This document shows, piece after piece, positions 46,407-55,433 of a stretch of 64,000 nt of DNA (within the stretch, counting starts at the first letter, position 1; each line of letters begins with the position of its first letter). The position numbers and the translations under genes were made by a program. The notes beneath the pieces are model-generated. The model was given only the letters and a program-made list of their open reading frames with translations, was not told where the DNA came from and searched no databases. This DNA comes from Oceanobacter mangrovi (GTDB taxonomy: Bacteria > Pseudomonadota > Gammaproteobacteria > Pseudomonadales > Oceanobacteraceae): NCBI RefSeq assembly GCF_019740315.1, contig NZ_JAHXZR010000003.1, forward strand, positions 186,001 to 250,000, in the 5' to 3' direction.

Positions 46407-46488
46407 TTTCCAGTATTCCGATACTGGACATGCCCGCCATTGCAGGCACACTGTGGGCGTCTTTGCACCGCGCGCACAGGAAGCTGTT

Positions 46489-47709
46489 TTGAATCTGGTC
46501 TGGGCATGTTTTTTTCTTGTGGGGATCGCCGTCGCAGCCATTCGCTGGCTCGGCGGCGAAACCGACATCTTCCAGCTGCTGGTGACTGCCAGCTTCGATA
46601 TGGCCAAACTGTCGGTGGAAATCGCCATTGGCATGGTCGGGGTGCTGGCGCTCTGGTCCGGGCTGTTCCGGATTGCTGAGCGCGCCGGGCTGATCGATAT
46701 TCTGGGCCGTGGCCTGCAGCCGCTGTTCCGTCGGCTGATGCCGGAAATTCCGCCTCATCATCCTGCCCAGGGTGCCATTACCATGAACCTGGCTGCCAAC
46801 ATGCTGGGGCTCGATAACGCCGCTACGCCATTGGGCATCAAGGCGATGCAGGCGCTGCAAGATCTTAACCCGTTCAAGCACACCGCCAGTAATGCCCAGA
46901 TCCTGTTTCTGGTGCTGAATACCTCATCGGTCACGCTGTTGCCCGTCACGATTTTTATGTACCGCGCCCAGCTGGGAGCGGCCAATCCTGCCGACGTTTT
47001 TATCCCGATTCTACTGGCCACCATGGCCTCGACCCTGACCGGCTTGTTGCTGGTGATGTGGATCCAGAAAATCCGTATCGACCGGGTTGTGATTGCTTAT
47101 CTGGGCGGGCTGGTGGCACTGGTGGCCAGTCTGGTGTTCTGGCTGGGGTCGCTGTCATCCGATGTGCTGGCGAGTTATTCCGGCCAGCTGGCCAATGCTG
47201 TGCTGTTGCTGGTGGTCGGCTGTTTTCTGCTGGCGGGCCTGAGCGCCAAACGGCCGGTATACGAAGACTTTATTGACGGTGCCAAAAGCGGTTTTGAAAC
47301 CGCCGTACAATTGATTCCCTATCTGGTCGCCATGCTGGTGGCAATCGGGGTTTTCCGTGCCAGTGGTGCGCTTGACCTGTTACTCGATGGCTTGCGCTGG
47401 GCGCTTGCCGGGCTGGGGCTGAGCAGCTGGTTTGTCGACGCCTTGCCAGTCGCCTTTATGAAACCCTTCAGTGGCAGTGGTGCCCGCGCCATGATGCTGG
47501 ATGTGATGAGCAGCCATGGTGTTGATTCGCTGGCGGGCCTGCTGGCAGCGGTGATGCAGGGCAGCACCGAAACCACGTTCTACGTGCTGGCAGTGTATTT
47601 CGGCGTTGTTGGCATCAGCCGGATTCGTTACGCCCTGTGGGCCGGGCTGGCTTGTGACGCTGCTGGCATGACAGCGGCGATCCTGATCTGTCACTGGTTT
47701 TTTGGCTGA
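46489..47709 (+). CDS. SpmA/SpmB-like fused membrane protein (nucleoside-recognition Gate domains)
   Basis: Protein of 406 residues from a TTG at 46489 with AGGA eight bases upstream; a GTG at 46453 is the alternative. Two Gate domains (about 45-170 and 240-390) correspond to SpmA and SpmB. AITMNLAANMLGLDNAATPLGIKAM and KPFSGSGARAMMLD…GSTETTFYVLAVYFG are typical. About ten membrane helices. The transported compound in non-sporulating bacteria is not known; here it follows an orphan TRAP binding protein. Confidence 0.82.
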   Translation: MNLVWACFFLVGIAVAAIRWLGGETDIFQLLVTASFDMAKLSVEIAIGMVGVLALWSGLFRIAERAGLIDILGRGLQPLFRRLMPEIPPHHPAQGAITMNLAANMLGLDNAATPLGIKAMQALQDLNPFKHTASNAQILFLVLNTSSVTLLPVTIFMYRAQLGAANPADVFIPILLATMASTLTGLLLVMWIQKIRIDRVVIAYLGGLVALVASLVFWLGSLSSDVLASYSGQLANAVLLLVVGCFLLAGLSAKRPVYEDFIDGAKSGFETAVQLIPYLVAMLVAIGVFRASGALDLLLDGLRWALAGLGLSSWFVDALPVAFMKPFSGSGARAMMLDVMSSHGVDSLAGLLAAVMQGSTETTFYVLAVYFGVVGISRIRYALWAGLACDAAGMTAAILICHWFFG

Positions 47710-47880
47710 CGGTTTTGGGCTGGATAGACAGTGGCTGTGACAGGGTCTGGACCTGAATGGCCTATACGAGCCAGCCACTGATACAAACTGTTTTCTGCGG
47801 CAATTGTTGGCAAGACTAATCAATTGGCTGGAATGGAGTATGATGGACGATTCCACTTCGTCCAGCTGTTACGACTTGCC

Positions 47881-48468
47881 ATGACTACTGATACCCGCAA
47901 CACCAACGACACTGTTACCCGCACACCTCTGCACCGCCGCCAGATCGACGTGCAGGGCTATTTGCGCAGCGATGGTTTATGGGAAGTGGAAGCCGTCATG
48001 CAAGACACCAAAAACTACGATTTCAACCTGCGCGATCGTGGTTTGCTGCCGATTGGCGAATACCTTCACGACATGACCCTGACGCTGGTGGTCGATGACC
48101 GGCTGGTGATTCAGGATGTGCGCGCCAGCATGCGGGCGACCCCTTATCGCGATTGCTCCGGTGCCGAGCCCCGTTATGAGCAGCTGATCGGCATGAAAAT
48201 TCGTGGCGGCTGGATGAACGAAGTGAAGGAAAAGCTTGGCAAACAGCATTCCTGTACCCATCTGACCGAGCTATTACCCGTGTTGGCAACGGGCGCTTTC
48301 CAGACCATTCAGGGCTACCGGCTGCAGAATGACCGCGAATACGCCAGCAGTGGCCGCAACCGCAGACATATGCAAAACACCTGTTATGGCTACCGTGAAG
48401 GCGGCCGGGCGTGGAATTCCCTGTGGGCCGAAGAGCAGGGGGCTAAAGAACAGGGGGCCGAGGAATAA
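47881..48468 (+). CDS. DUF2889 family protein
   Basis: Protein of 195 residues from the ATG at 47881, chosen because the family begins close to the RTPLHRRQIDVQGY block; ATG 47833 is an alternative. Family blocks are DGLWEVEAVMQDTKNYDF, GEYLHDMTLTLVVDD and KLGKQHSCTHLTELLP. DUF2889 proteins are often near aromatic-degradation genes, and the role is unknown. The C-terminus ends in EEQGAKEQGAEE, a short repeat encoded by a low-complexity stretch that runs on past the stop. Confidence 0.8.
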   Translation: MTTDTRNTNDTVTRTPLHRRQIDVQGYLRSDGLWEVEAVMQDTKNYDFNLRDRGLLPIGEYLHDMTLTLVVDDRLVIQDVRASMRATPYRDCSGAEPRYEQLIGMKIRGGWMNEVKEKLGKQHSCTHLTELLPVLATGAFQTIQGYRLQNDREYASSGRNRRHMQNTCYGYREGGRAWNSLWAEEQGAKEQGAEE

Positions 48469-48499
48469 AGGAACGAGAAGCAGGGGATGAAAAATAAAC

Positions 48500-48541
48500 C
48501 CTGTAGGTCGAATAAGACCAGTAGTGGTCGCCATCCGACCA
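48500..48541. repeat. Degenerate REP-like element
   Basis: GTAGGTCGAATAAGACC…GGTCGCCATCCGACC resembles the REP-like element at 61011 (GTAGGTCGGATAAGCGC…GCCATCCGAC). Confidence 0.6.
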
Positions 48542-48562
48542 TCTATGGCCGTCCAGCAACAC

Positions 48563-49516
48563 TCACCACAAACGCTTTTTCTGCCGGGTTGCCGACGGCG
48601 TCTCGCCAAACAACACGCGGTATTCCTTGCCAAAATAGGCCTGATGGGAAAAACCATAACGGGCCGCAATATCCCCAATCGGCTCATCCGAACCCAGCAA
48701 GGCCCGCCGGATCTGGTTCAGGCGGATGTAACGCAGGTATTTCGACGGCGCAATACCGGTCACCTTCTCAAAGCTGTAATTCAGCGTGCGGCGCGGAATA
48801 TTCAGAATCTTGCACAAGTCCAGCACACTGGCAGCGGAGCCTTCACTGCTGAGCGCATATGCCAGACTCTGGCGGACGATATACAAATGCTGGTTACCCA
48901 GTGGCTTCCAGCGCTGCTCGCCCTGGTTGCGGTTGGCCGTCAGATCGAGCAATACATCCACCAGGGAATGACTGAACTGACGCTCGTCCAGTAACAGCGA
49001 CTGATTCGGGTTCAGCAGCTGCCGCAAGTTGTTCTGCAAGATCGTCAGGTGACTGGAAGACAATTGCGCAGCATGGGTGCGCTGCACCGACATCAGCGCA
49101 GCGAAATCGGCATCACTCAGCAAAGGCTGCAAATAATCCTGATCGAAGGCGATCATGGCGTAATCGGCATGGGCCGGGCTGACCCAATAGACATCACTTT
49201 CATACGGCAACAGCGTCAGGCCATCGTAGGCAATACAGCGCGACTGATCCGTGGTTTTGCCATCGTCCTGCAGGCTCAGCGGCACAAACAGGCTGATGCG
49301 ATGAGACGGTGTGGTGGCCTGCTGGGAAACCGTAATATTCAACTGTTCACGGAACAGCTCAATGCCTTCCAGCTGCACGCTGTTGAGCGACCCCTTGAAA
49401 GCACCTACATCGACCTGGTCATACTCCTGGTTCCAGCCAACCAAAGCGGCTGCCAGGCTGTTAACGTCCTGAGCCTGCTCGTCGGAATTCCATTGGAAAT
49501 GCTGCTGGTCGACCAT
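48563..49516 (-). CDS. AraC-family transcriptional regulator
   Basis: Protein of 317 residues. The C-terminal domain (about 215-315) has VLDLCKILNIPRRTLNYSFEKVTGIAPSKYLR and IGDIAARYGFSHQAYFGKEYR, closest to the EutR/FeaR style of AraC regulators. It marks the boundary between the catabolic block and the defence island and points back to the catabolic side. The target is unknown. Confidence 0.86.
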   Translation of the reverse strand: MVDQQHFQWNSDEQAQDVNSLAAALVGWNQEYDQVDVGAFKGSLNSVQLEGIELFREQLNITVSQQATTPSHRISLFVPLSLQDDGKTTDQSRCIAYDGLTLLPYESDVYWVSPAHADYAMIAFDQDYLQPLLSDADFAALMSVQRTHAAQLSSSHLTILQNNLRQLLNPNQSLLLDERQFSHSLVDVLLDLTANRNQGEQRWKPLGNQHLYIVRQSLAYALSSEGSAASVLDLCKILNIPRRTLNYSFEKVTGIAPSKYLRYIRLNQIRRALLGSDEPIGDIAARYGFSHQAYFGKEYRVLFGETPSATRQKKRLW

Positions 49517-49699
49517 ACTGCGCGCCCGGAAATGGTGGGGTTCAGAGGGATATGATGGCGGAATTGGCGGGATTCAACAATCATGAGTCTTGCGGAGTCG
49601 CTTCAGTCTGAGCCGCCGGACAATACTCCGATTTTCTAACTACCGTGAGGACGGTATCTGGGGTAATGTTGATGAGCCAATATCTGTCAGGGATGCAGT

Positions 49700-52600
49700 A
49701 TGGAATCGACAAACCCAGTTGCCAGTAATTTTGCTTTTTTACATGAACATGACCCGCTGTTTGTCGAGCTGGCTGGAGCGGCAGAACGGGCCTTTGCAAG
49801 TGATCCGAATACCACGCTGATCAAGTTACGCCAGCTGGGCGAAGCATTGGCGCAACACCTGGCTGCTCGTGCTGGTATCGAATTTGATAGCCAGACATCG
49901 CAGTCCGACCTGCTTTATCGGCTGCAGCGAGAATTGCGGCTGGAGCCGGTTGTGAAAGAGCTGTTTCACACCCTGCGTATCGAAGGCAACAAAGCCACGC
50001 ATCAATTCCGAACCCTGCATAAAGAGGCCATCAAAGGTCTGGTGGTCGCGCGTGATCTGGCCATCTGGTTTCATCGTACATTTGGTAAAAACACGCATGG
50101 CTTTAAGCCCGGCCCCTTTGTTCCACCGCAAGACCCCAGCGCACAACTGCAAGCCCTGCAGCAGAACATTGCCAAACTGAAAACCGAGCTCGAAAACGCC
50201 AACGAGCAGCTGGAAAACAACCAGCAGTTGAACCAGCTGATCGAGCAGGAAAAATCCGAGTACGAAGCGCTGGCAATGGCGATGGATGAAGAATCCCGCA
50301 CCCTGGCCGCACAAGCCAAACAGCACGAAGCCAAACTCAAGCAGCAGGAGCAGGAGTACGAAGCCCGTATAAAAACCCTGCAACAACAACTGGCCGAGCA
50401 AGACGCCAAACAACGTAGCGAGCAGAAAGACCAGCTGCGCAAGAGCACCCGCTCCGCCAGCGACCAGATTACCCTCAGCGAAGAACTGACCCGCATTCTG
50501 ATCGACCAGCAATTGCAGGAAGCGGGCTGGCAAGCCGACACCGATGCGCTGGACTATCGCAAAGGCGCGCGTCCGCAAGCAGGCAAGAACATGGCCATTG
50601 CCGAATGGCCAACACGCTTGGTTGGCAACAATGGCAAAGCTGAAAATGGCCGCGCCGACTACGTGCTGTTCTGCGGATTAACCCCCGTCGCCGTCGTCGA
50701 AGCCAAGCGCGAAAACACCAATGTGGCCGGAAAAATCGGCCAGGCTGAGCGCTATAGCCGCGGTCTGAATATCTCCCCCGACCTGACTCCTGCATGGCAA
50801 CTGGCAGGCATGACGGTCGCATGGCCGGATGAAGAGGAAGGCCACTATCAGGTCCCCTTTGTTTACTCATGCAATGGTCGACCTTATGTGAAGCAGTTAG
50901 CGGAACAGTCCGGCACCTGGTTCCGCGATGTGCGCAGCATCTCCAACCTGAAACAGCCTCTGCAAAGCTTCCACACTCCAGCCGGTCTGCTGGATCGCCT
51001 CAAACGCAGCAAGCAACTGGCAGAAGAGCAACTCAAAAACGAGCCCTTTGGCTACCTGAAGCTGCGTGACTATCAGCAAAAAGCCATTACAGCGGTAGAA
51101 AACAAACTCAGCCAGGGCGTACGAGAAGCGCTGCTGGCGATGGCCACCGGCACTGGTAAAACCCTTACCATCATTGGCTTGATGTATCGCTTCCTGAAAG
51201 CCGAGCGATTCCAGCGCATCCTGTTTCTGGTCGACCGCACTGCACTCGGCACCCAGGCTATCGACGCCTTCAACGAAGCGCCGCTGGAGCAAAACCAGAC
51301 CCTGAGCAAAATCTACAATGTCGCCGAACTTGGCGACATGGCAGCCGAAGCGGAAACCCGCGTGCAGGTGGCGACGGTACAGGCCATGGTCAAACGCCTG
51401 TTCGCCAGTGATACTCCGCCATCAGTAGACCAGTTCGACTGCATCATCATTGACGAAGCCCACCGTGGTTACACCCTCGATCAGGACATGAGCGAAGGCG
51501 AGCTGGCGACACGAGACGCCAGCCAGTACCTGTCGAGTTACCGCCGCGTGCTGGACTACTTCGACGCCGTAAAAATTGGCCTGACGGCCACACCGGCCAA
51601 ACATACCAGCGATATTTTTGGCGCACCGGTCTACACCTACAGTTATCGTGAAGCCGTCGCCGACGACTGGCTGATCGACCACGAACCGCCAATCCGCTTT
51701 ATCACCGAGTTAAGCCAGAACGGCATCCAATTCGACAAGGGAGATACCGTTGATGTGGTCAATACCCAAACCGGCGAGGTCAAAGCGGAAGAACTGGACG
51801 ACGAACTCAACTTCGAAGTAGAAGCCTTTAACAAGCGGGTCATCAACGAAAACTTCAACCGAGTTATCTGCGAGCAACTGGTACACGAACTGGATCCGTT
51901 CAGTGACGAGAAAACCTTGATTTTCTGCGCCACCGACCTGCACGCCGACATGGTTAAACGGTTACTCGATCAGGCTTTCAAAGACCTGTATGACGAGGAA
52001 TACAATCAGGCCGCCGTCGAAAAAATTACCGGTAAAAGTGACAAGGTCGACCAGCTGATAAAGCGCTACAAAAACGAGCGCTATCCCAACATCGCTATCA
52101 CCGTCGACTTGCTGACCACCGGCATCGACGTCCCGAAAATCTGCAACCTTGTGTTCATGCGCCGGGTTAAATCCCGAATCCTCTATGAGCAGATGATTGG
52201 TCGAGCTACTCGCCGCTGCGACGACATTGGCAAAACCGTTTTCCGCATCTACGACCCGGTCGACATCTACGCAGCGCTGGATGCGGTCAACACCATGAAA
52301 CCGCTGGTGAAAGACCCCAACATTACACTGGAGCAACTGGCCGAAGAGCTGACCGACCCGGAGTCGCTGCAAAAAGCACTCAACGCACCGGGTGAAAAAG
52401 CTAGTACCAGTCAAGCCGATGCCGTGCTTAGCCAACTGAGTCAGAAGGTCATGCGGGTACTGCGCAAGGCCAGCTCAAAAGCCGAACATAACCCGGCCAA
52501 ATATCCGCAACTAAAACAAAAGCTCGACGAGCTGCACGACCTGTGGGGTGTAGAGCCAAGCAAGCTGCACCAGCATCTGCACGATCTTGGCCCACAGCAG

Positions 52601-53248
52601 GCCGCCGACTTTATCCGCCGCAATGCCGGGCTGGTAACCCAGCTCGCCGACGTCAAAGTGCTGATTGGCAGCGAGCGCCTGCCGGTGATTTCAAATCACG
52701 AAGACGCCATCAAGGAACGGACCCAGAGTTACGGAGAACACAAAAAGCCGGAAGACTACTTGAGCAGTTTCAGCCAGTTTGTACGCGATCACATCAACCA
52801 GTCGGCCGCGCTCAGCGCCGTGGTCAACAAACCGCGCGACCTCACCCGAGCCCAGCTAAAAGACATCAAACTACTGCTCGACCAGGCTGGCTACAGCGAA
52901 GCCAAACTGCAAACGGCCTGGCGCAACCAAACCAACCAGGACATCGCCGCCAGCATCGTCGGCCATATCCGCCGTGCGGCACTGGGCGAAGCTCTCAAGC
53001 CGTTTGAACAACGCGTCAACGACGCCATGCAAAACCTGCTGACCAACCACGCCTGGACACCGGCCCAGAAAAAATGGCTCGACCGCCTCGCCAAACAACT
53101 GGTACACGAAGTCATCATCGACCATGAATTCGTCAACCAGCGCTTTGGAGACCAGGGCGGTGCCAAACAGCTCGACAAGATTCTGCAAGGGCAGCTTGAT
53201 CAGGTACTGAAAGAACTGGGCGAAAGCATTTGGCCAGAGGCCGGGTAA
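49700..53248 (+). CDS. hsdR: Type I restriction enzyme, R subunit
   Basis: Protein of 1182 residues. An N-terminal DUF4145-like domain (about 1-135) and a coiled coil (150-250) precede the nuclease (D320…E334-A-K336 in VVEAKRE), then the SF2 motor: Walker A TGTGKT with K487, DEAH box 585-588, TATPAKHTS near 630, and QMIGRATRR near 830. The C-terminal part resembles the EcoEI R-type C-terminal domain. It cleaves DNA after ATP-driven translocation with HsdM and HsdS. Those subunits lie 6 kb downstream with other genes between. CAGGG precedes the ATG. Confidence 0.96.
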   Translation: MESTNPVASNFAFLHEHDPLFVELAGAAERAFASDPNTTLIKLRQLGEALAQHLAARAGIEFDSQTSQSDLLYRLQRELRLEPVVKELFHTLRIEGNKATHQFRTLHKEAIKGLVVARDLAIWFHRTFGKNTHGFKPGPFVPPQDPSAQLQALQQNIAKLKTELENANEQLENNQQLNQLIEQEKSEYEALAMAMDEESRTLAAQAKQHEAKLKQQEQEYEARIKTLQQQLAEQDAKQRSEQKDQLRKSTRSASDQITLSEELTRILIDQQLQEAGWQADTDALDYRKGARPQAGKNMAIAEWPTRLVGNNGKAENGRADYVLFCGLTPVAVVEAKRENTNVAGKIGQAERYSRGLNISPDLTPAWQLAGMTVAWPDEEEGHYQVPFVYSCNGRPYVKQLAEQSGTWFRDVRSISNLKQPLQSFHTPAGLLDRLKRSKQLAEEQLKNEPFGYLKLRDYQQKAITAVENKLSQGVREALLAMATGTGKTLTIIGLMYRFLKAERFQRILFLVDRTALGTQAIDAFNEAPLEQNQTLSKIYNVAELGDMAAEAETRVQVATVQAMVKRLFASDTPPSVDQFDCIIIDEAHRGYTLDQDMSEGELATRDASQYLSSYRRVLDYFDAVKIGLTATPAKHTSDIFGAPVYTYSYREAVADDWLIDHEPPIRFITELSQNGIQFDKGDTVDVVNTQTGEVKAEELDDELNFEVEAFNKRVINENFNRVICEQLVHELDPFSDEKTLIFCATDLHADMVKRLLDQAFKDLYDEEYNQAAVEKITGKSDKVDQLIKRYKNERYPNIAITVDLLTTGIDVPKICNLVFMRRVKSRILYEQMIGRATRRCDDIGKTVFRIYDPVDIYAALDAVNTMKPLVKDPNITLEQLAEELTDPESLQKALNAPGEKASTSQADAVLSQLSQKVMRVLRKASSKAEHNPAKYPQLKQKLDELHDLWGVEPSKLHQHLHDLGPQQAADFIRRNAGLVTQLADVKVLIGSERLPVISNHEDAIKERTQSYGEHKKPEDYLSSFSQFVRDHINQSAALSAVVNKPRDLTRAQLKDIKLLLDQAGYSEAKLQTAWRNQTNQDIAASIVGHIRRAALGEALKPFEQRVNDAMQNLLTNHAWTPAQKKWLDRLAKQLVHEVIIDHEFVNQRFGDQGGAKQLDKILQGQLDQVLKELGESIWPEAG

Positions 53249-53322
53249 ACGAATAGGAAGAATAATGGTATTTTTATGCAGTAATGCTGCTAAAAATGAT
53301 ATTCATAAACAAGGAAGAGAGT

Positions 53323-53868
53323 ATGATCGAGAACCTAATAAAATTCATATATATAGTCGCAACGACTGGTTTTATATTGATATTCATTAAATTCAAATTC
53401 GTACGTGAGTTTTTATACGTAATATTCGGCATTATCATCTTGTTTTTAGTGTTTAATTTCGCATTTAATGGTGAATTCTGGTTTCTTGATCTTTCCAAGC
53501 TGGAACTTTTGGGTTTTATCCTGATTGCCTATCTGATGATTTCAAACTATAAATATTCAAAAATTCATTCCTTGCCACTACACCATTCATTAAAAACAGA
53601 TTTCATATATTTTGGATTGCCGGCTTTTTACATGAGTATTACTCTTGTTATTCTACTAGTTAGGGAGATTTCAAAAAAAAATTACGGCATCGAATCAGCA
53701 GAGGTTGTATTTACTGACACAAACAGGTCTACAATATTATTGCTCATAGTAATAATACCCCTCATTATTCGTAATGTTAATCTTCATTTTTCATCCGTTG
53801 CTGATGAAGTCTTATCTGATGACAGTGCTCCTGAAGTCAAGCCTGCATCAGCACAACAAGACCAGTAA
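53323..53868 (+). CDS. Membrane protein of unknown function in defence island
   Basis: Protein of 181 residues from the ATG at 53323 (AAGGA eight bases upstream; an ATG at 53284 is longer but unsupported). About five hydrophobic helices fill residues 3-155, followed by a polar tail ending in SAQQDQ. The gene is markedly more AT-rich than its neighbours, which suggests separate transfer. No family recognised. Confidence 0.65.
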   Translation: MIENLIKFIYIVATTGFILIFIKFKFVREFLYVIFGIIILFLVFNFAFNGEFWFLDLSKLELLGFILIAYLMISNYKYSKIHSLPLHHSLKTDFIYFGLPAFYMSITLVILLVREISKKNYGIESAEVVFTDTNRSTILLLIVIIPLIIRNVNLHFSSVADEVLSDDSAPEVKPASAQQDQ

Positions 53869-53940
53869 GAAGAAAAGACACAAAACATCGAAGTGGCTTC
53901 GGAAAAAGCGGAATAAACAGAGAATCCAGAGATATTTGAT

Positions 53941-54336
53941 ATGAAAAACACGATTTTGATGATTGTATTGACCTTGTTTTCCGGTACCTCTTTCGCCAAT
54001 AAAGAAACAGATTATTTAATAGAAGGTTGTAAGCAACTGGCCAACATGTACGACAATCGTTCGGATTTAAACTTTCTGAACAATATAACACTATCACCAT
54101 CAGACACCCTGATGGCAGGATATTGCAAGGGAGTAATTGATTCATTTATATCGTTCGCATCGGTTCGTGCATATAGATGTGGCAGATATAACAACGAGTA
54201 CTGCCAGAAGCAACTGTGTTCCGAATCAAACTGGTACAATATTGCAAAAAAAATTGCTCTCAAGGAACCCGAATCAGACATTGATTATAATGAGAGTATT
54301 AATGTAGAAGATATTATTGTCTCTGGTTGTCAATAG
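53941..54336 (+). CDS. Secreted cysteine-containing protein, possibly Rap1a/Tai-immunity-like
   Basis: Protein of 131 residues with a signal peptide (1-19, …GTSFANK). The mature part has seven cysteines and a GYCKGVIDSFISF segment that recalls the CxGY-V-G pattern of Rap1a/Tai immunity proteins; the resemblance is weak. AT-rich like the previous gene. It may be a periplasmic immunity or structural protein; function not established. Confidence 0.55.
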   Translation: MKNTILMIVLTLFSGTSFANKETDYLIEGCKQLANMYDNRSDLNFLNNITLSPSDTLMAGYCKGVIDSFISFASVRAYRCGRYNNEYCQKQLCSESNWYNIAKKIALKEPESDIDYNESINVEDIIVSGCQ

Positions 54337-54345
54337 ACCAATTTA

Positions 54346-54993
54346 ATGAAAAGAATCCCTGAAGCCATTCGAGACATGTTTGGCATAGAGTCTGCCGCGG
54401 AAAGCAAATTTCTGGCAGATAAGGCCAACTCGTTTCATCGAAACAAGCTATTTAAGGTCGAAAAAAAGTCAGGTGTACAAAGGGCAACAACCTATATCAG
54501 CAAAGAACAGGAGGTCGTCCTCTTCAATGCCCTTTTACTTAATTCGGTGTTCACCGACCCTAAACAGGTTAAACAAATATTCGAAAACCCCAAGGCCCGA
54601 GCTGACGCAGCAGAAACCTTGCGATCCATGTTACTAAACCGCACCACTGTTTGCGGCATGGCATTGGCCAGCGCAGAAACAACCCTGTTGGTTACATCAC
54701 TGGAAGGCAACTTCGACCTCTACACGGAAAAGCTCCCAAACCCATTTGAAACACTACCGCAAATGCTGCTCGGACCTCACACCAACTTGCTAAATGCCTT
54801 GTTGGCTCAGGCTTCGGTATTGGACCCCGTCGACTCTGTACTCGCAGCCTGGGTCGCTGGCGACATAGAACGCGCCTACCAACTGGCCAACAAGATCGAT
54901 AACTCTGAGCCAGTAGCTCCGTTTCTGGACATGGTCAGAAATCGGTATCACGAGCTTCAGCGCTTCTCGAAACTGCTGGACGATTTTTTTTAA
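54346..54993 (+). CDS. Hypothetical protein of defence island
   Basis: Protein of 215 residues, starting MKRIPEAIRDMFG, mostly helical, with no signal peptide or membrane helix. Composition is intermediate between the AT-rich genes before it and the GC-richer ones after. It starts nine bases after the previous stop and lacks a clear ribosome-binding site, so it is probably translated by coupling. No family recognised. Confidence 0.6.
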   Translation: MKRIPEAIRDMFGIESAAESKFLADKANSFHRNKLFKVEKKSGVQRATTYISKEQEVVLFNALLLNSVFTDPKQVKQIFENPKARADAAETLRSMLLNRTTVCGMALASAETTLLVTSLEGNFDLYTEKLPNPFETLPQMLLGPHTNLLNALLAQASVLDPVDSVLAAWVAGDIERAYQLANKIDNSEPVAPFLDMVRNRYHELQRFSKLLDDFF

Positions 54994-55011
54994 AAAATTG
55001 TTCAGCAAGCG

Positions 55012-55034
55012 TTGTTAGTGCAATGCACTAACAA
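55012..55034. promoter_or_regulatory. 23-base dyad upstream of radical-SAM operon
   Basis: TTGTTAGTGCA-A-TGCACTAACAA, perfect 11-base arms around one base, ending 35 bases before the first gene of the operon. It has the form of a repressor operator; no regulator gene is adjacent. Confidence 0.65.
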
Positions 55035-55068
55035 AAGATGACTTCGTACTTAACCAACGGAGTCTCTT

Positions 55069-55425
55069 ATGAATAACTCAACCCTCTGCACCACCCGCAC
55101 TGGCAAGCCACGCGCCTGCTACTCCACACAAGAGCAGGCCCAATCCGCTGCAGACTATGCAGAGTCAGCCTATGGCAATGCCATGGTGCCCTATTTCTGT
55201 AATCGATGTTCCTATTGGCACCTTTGCCCTAAGGACCGGCATACACCCAGCACAATTTGCAATCACTGCACCGATGGCAATGGCCGCCCCAAACAGCTTT
55301 ATTTAACTTACGAATCCGCCAAAAAACGTGCCCAACTTCGTTATGAGGAGGATGGGGTTCTCCTGAATGTGTACGAGTGCTGCCACAATCGCGGCTGGCA
55401 CCTGACCAAGAACGATCTGTGGTGA
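55069..55425 (+). CDS. Small Cys/His protein with an internal repeat
   Basis: Protein of 118 residues; GGAG precedes the ATG. Two copies of one unit can be aligned: residues 13-54 (GKPRACYST…YFCNRCSYWHLC) and about 70-115 (GRPKQLYLT…YECCHNRGWHL). Each unit ends with Cys residues and a WHL motif, the pattern of small zinc-ribbon-like proteins common in phages and mobile DNA. A CNHC pair joins them. It is first in a tight operon with the radical SAM enzyme, whose ATG is nine bases after its stop. Function unknown. Confidence 0.65.
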   Translation: MNNSTLCTTRTGKPRACYSTQEQAQSAADYAESAYGNAMVPYFCNRCSYWHLCPKDRHTPSTICNHCTDGNGRPKQLYLTYESAKKRAQLRYEEDGVLLNVYECCHNRGWHLTKNDLW

Positions 55426-55433
55426 GGTGCGCT

